A stretch of DNA of 64,000 bases from UBA4615 sp035628395. GTDB lineage: Bacteria > Pseudomonadota > Gammaproteobacteria > Burkholderiales > Burkholderiaceae_E. The position numbers and the translations under genes were made by a program. This document shows positions 62,440 through 64,000 of the stretch, in pieces. The notes under the pieces are model-generated. The model saw only the letters and a program-made list of their open reading frames with translations, did not search any database and had not been told where the DNA came from. The stretch lies in contig DASPJX010000204.1 of NCBI GenBank assembly GCA_035628395.1, forward strand, positions 7,883 through 71,882, read 5' to 3'. Each line of letters opens with the position of its first letter. The first letter of the stretch is position 1.

Positions 62440-62610
62440 ATGCACGCGCGTTCGATGATCGACCTCCGCCTCGATCCGGGGCTCCGCGACGACGTCCGGG
62501 GGCCGGGACGGTCGCTGCCGTCGCGGCTCGGCCGGACCTGCTGCTGCCTGTACCTGAGGCTGTGCCGGCGGCTCGGAGGTCTCGACCGCCGCGCCGGGCG
62601 TCGCCCGTGA
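62440..62610 (+). CDS. Small Cys-rich protein of unknown function
   Basis: 56 residues, basic, with a CCCLYLRLC segment near residue 34. I do not recognise it. The best support is GAGGAG placed 7 nt before the ATG and the gap it fills between the LuxR-fusion gene and tcdA. Upstream (62303-62439) holds a GGGAC-ACGG-GTCCC inverted repeat. No strong coding signature beyond the ribosome-binding site, so it may not be real. Confidence 0.4.
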   Translation: MHARSMIDLRLDPGLRDDVRGPGRSLPSRLGRTCCCLYLRLCRRLGGLDRRAGRRP

Positions 62611-62673
62611 TCCCGGGCGACGCGCCGGGGTTCCGGAGCGGGGTTCGACCGCCCGCGGGACGGGGCGGACCGA

Positions 62674-63567
62674 TCAGGCCGCGTGGTCGGGCACGTCCGC
62701 CCGGCGCGCCGGCGGGCGCCTGCCCGGCCGCGGCGCGCGCAGCAGCGCGCCGATCGCGTCCGACGCGGCCGCCATGCCCATCGTCGCGGTGACGGTCACC
62801 ACCGAGCCGTAGCCGGCGCAGGCGAGCGGCGCGCCCGCCTCGGCGCCGGCGGGTGCCGCGCCCGGGGGCGCCGGCGACCAGATCGCGGCCACGCCGAAGG
62901 CGCGGCCCGTCTCGCGCGGGAAGCCGTGGTCGCGGCGCAGCCGCGCGCGCACCGACGCGAGCAGCGCGTCGCCGGCGGCCTCGGCGACGTCGGAGCGGCG
63001 CAGCGCGAGCGGATCGTCGCGCCCGCCCGCGCCGCCGCAGACGACGACCGCCTGGCCGCGACGCGCGCAGGCGGCGATCAGCGCGGCCTTCGCGCGCGGC
63101 GCGTCGATCGCGTCGATCACCACGTCGGCCGCGGCCGGTACCAGCGCCTCGACCGAGTCGACGCCGACGAACGCGTCGACCTGCTCGACCTCGGTGTCCG
63201 GCGAGATCTCCGCGATCCGCGCGGCCATCACCGCGATCTTCGACGCGCCCAGCGTCGACTCGAGCGCGTGCACCTGGCGGTTGACGTTCGACTCGGCGAC
63301 GTGGTCCATGTCGATCAGCGTGAGCCGCCCGATCCCGCAGCGCGCGAGCGCCTCCGCGGCCCACGAGCCGACGCCGCCGACGCCGATCACCACCGCGTGC
63401 GCGCCGGCGATGCGGCGCGCGCCCGCCTCGCCGTACAGCCGCGCGACGCCGCCGAAGCGGCGCGACGCGACCGGCGCCGCGGCGGCGCCCAGCGCGCACG
63501 CGAGCGACGCGTCGACCGCCTCGCGCGCGGCCGCGTCGGGTCCGCCGTCGGCGTCGTCCGGCACCAT
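62674..63567 (-). CDS. tcdA: tRNA threonylcarbamoyladenosine dehydratase
   Basis: 297 residues of the ThiF/MoeB/E1 family. Nucleotide loop VVIGVGGVGSWAAEALARCG, then DMDHVAESNVNRQ and the TcdA-like DAIDAPRAKAALIAACARR. It cyclises t6A to ct6A at position 37 of ANN-decoding tRNAs. The C-terminal tail is Pro/Arg rich. It lies 17 bp after the stop of the quinone oxidoreductase on the same strand. Confidence 0.93.
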   Translation of the reverse strand: MVPDDADGGPDAAAREAVDASLACALGAAAAPVASRRFGGVARLYGEAGARRIAGAHAVVIGVGGVGSWAAEALARCGIGRLTLIDMDHVAESNVNRQVHALESTLGASKIAVMAARIAEISPDTEVEQVDAFVGVDSVEALVPAAADVVIDAIDAPRAKAALIAACARRGQAVVVCGGAGGRDDPLALRRSDVAEAAGDALLASVRARLRRDHGFPRETGRAFGVAAIWSPAPPGAAPAGAEAGAPLACAGYGSVVTVTATMGMAAASDAIGALLRAPRPGRRPPARRADVPDHAA

Positions 63568-63584
63568 CGCGTCGCGCCGCCCGG

Positions 63585-64000
63585 TCAGGGCAGCAGCACC
63601 GTCGAGCCGGTCGTCTTCCGGCCCTCGAGGTCGCGGTGCGCCTGCGCCGCGTCGGCGAGCGGATAGCGCTGCTCGATCTCGATCCGCACCTTGCCCGAGG
63701 ACACCATCTTCATCAGGTCGCCGGCGATCTCGAGCAGGTTCTCGCGCTTCTCGGTGTGCGGCATCAGCGACGGGCGCGTGATGTAGAGCGTGCCCTTCAG
63801 CGCGGTCAGCGGCATCGGCGGCACCGGGCCCGACGCGTTGCCGAAGCTCACCATCAGGCCGAACGGCGCGAGGCTGTCGATCGACGCCTGGAAGGTGTCC
63901 TTGCCGACCGAGTCGTAGACGACCGGCACCATCGCGCCCTTCGTGATCTCGCGCACGCGCTCGGCGACGTTCTCCTCGCGGTAGAGGATCACGTGGTCGG
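63585..64000 (-). CDS. Quinone oxidoreductase, zinc-independent MDR family (5' end outside window)
   Basis: C-terminal 137 residues only; the frame remains open to the right edge. MVPVVYDSVGKDTFQASIDSL, FGLMVSFGNASGPVPP and the ending GRKTTGSTVLLP match QorA-like NADPH:quinone reductases. Likely cotranscribed with tcdA. Confidence 0.9.
   Translation of the reverse strand, partial: DHVILYREENVAERVREITKGAMVPVVYDSVGKDTFQASIDSLAPFGLMVSFGNASGPVPPMPLTALKGTLYITRPSLMPHTEKRENLLEIAGDLMKMVSSGKVRIEIEQRYPLADAAQAHRDLEGRKTTGSTVLLP

Overview
The window is 64 kb of very GC-rich chromosomal DNA (roughly three quarters G+C by eye) with tightly packed, often stop/start-overlapping genes and strong G/C bias at third codon positions. 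The gene content points to a betaproteobacterium, most likely order Burkholderiales: Bug/TctC-type solute receptors, a tctCBA transporter, BenE, an RhlE-type helicase with a long leader, HU, PrfC and a System I cytochrome c maturation operon. I saw no rRNA, tRNA, CRISPR array, insertion sequence or prophage. The genus cannot be fixed from the sequence alone.

Layout. 1-8962: a divergent catabolic locus. Leftward: an IorA/IorB-type 2-oxoacid:ferredoxin oxidoreductase and a Rieske ring-hydroxylating oxygenase (cut by the left edge). Rightward: a thiolase-like protein without the nucleophilic cysteine, a DUF35-SDR fusion, a cyclase/isatin-hydrolase-type amidohydrolase and a MarR regulator. A palindrome lies between the two arms. 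9-15.2 kb: a ferritin-like hydrolase, then a leftward run prfC-benE-sixA-AKR-hisN. 15.4-19.3 kb: a Bug receptor and a MoxR/CbbQ-type AAA+ ATPase with a CbbO/NorD-type vWA partner. 19.3-25.9 kb: cardiolipin synthase, a His-rich CDF metal exporter, a hybrid histidine kinase and a CorC/CNNM protein. 26-31.9 kb: tctC-tctB-tctA, an enolase-superfamily dehydratase or racemase and an SbmA/YddA-like ABC exporter. 31.8-34.6 kb: guaC and a DEAD-box helicase.

34.6-40.6 kb is a trehalose island: otsB (apparently starting at AUC), glk, a GH15 glucosidase/trehalase and, convergently, an OtsA carrying an N-terminal membrane sensor-like domain. Together they can make trehalose, split it and re-phosphorylate the glucose. 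40.8-49.3 kb: an aldo/keto reductase and the complete ccm operon (ccmI-A-B-C-D-E-F-G-H) behind a perfect 10-bp inverted repeat over its -10 region. 49.3-53.9 kb: dgoK, a 24-bp-period repeat tract, a DMT transporter, HU with a clear terminator, a flavin reductase and a Cys/Met-metabolism PLP enzyme. 54.2-56.4 kb: a lipoprotein subtilase lacking a prodomain, overlapped by a separate gene encoding what looks like that prodomain. 56.5-64 kb: pepN, fbp, a PPOX flavoprotein, an alpha/beta-hydrolase-LuxR fusion, a small Cys-rich ORF, tcdA and a truncated quinone oxidoreductase.

Most promoters show only a recognisable TAnnnT -10 box. Several genes (prfC, cls, the CDF exporter) have that box 6-11 nt before the start codon, suggesting leaderless or nearly leaderless mRNAs. 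Two clear TTGACA-17-TCnAAT promoters precede iorA and the DMT transporter gene.
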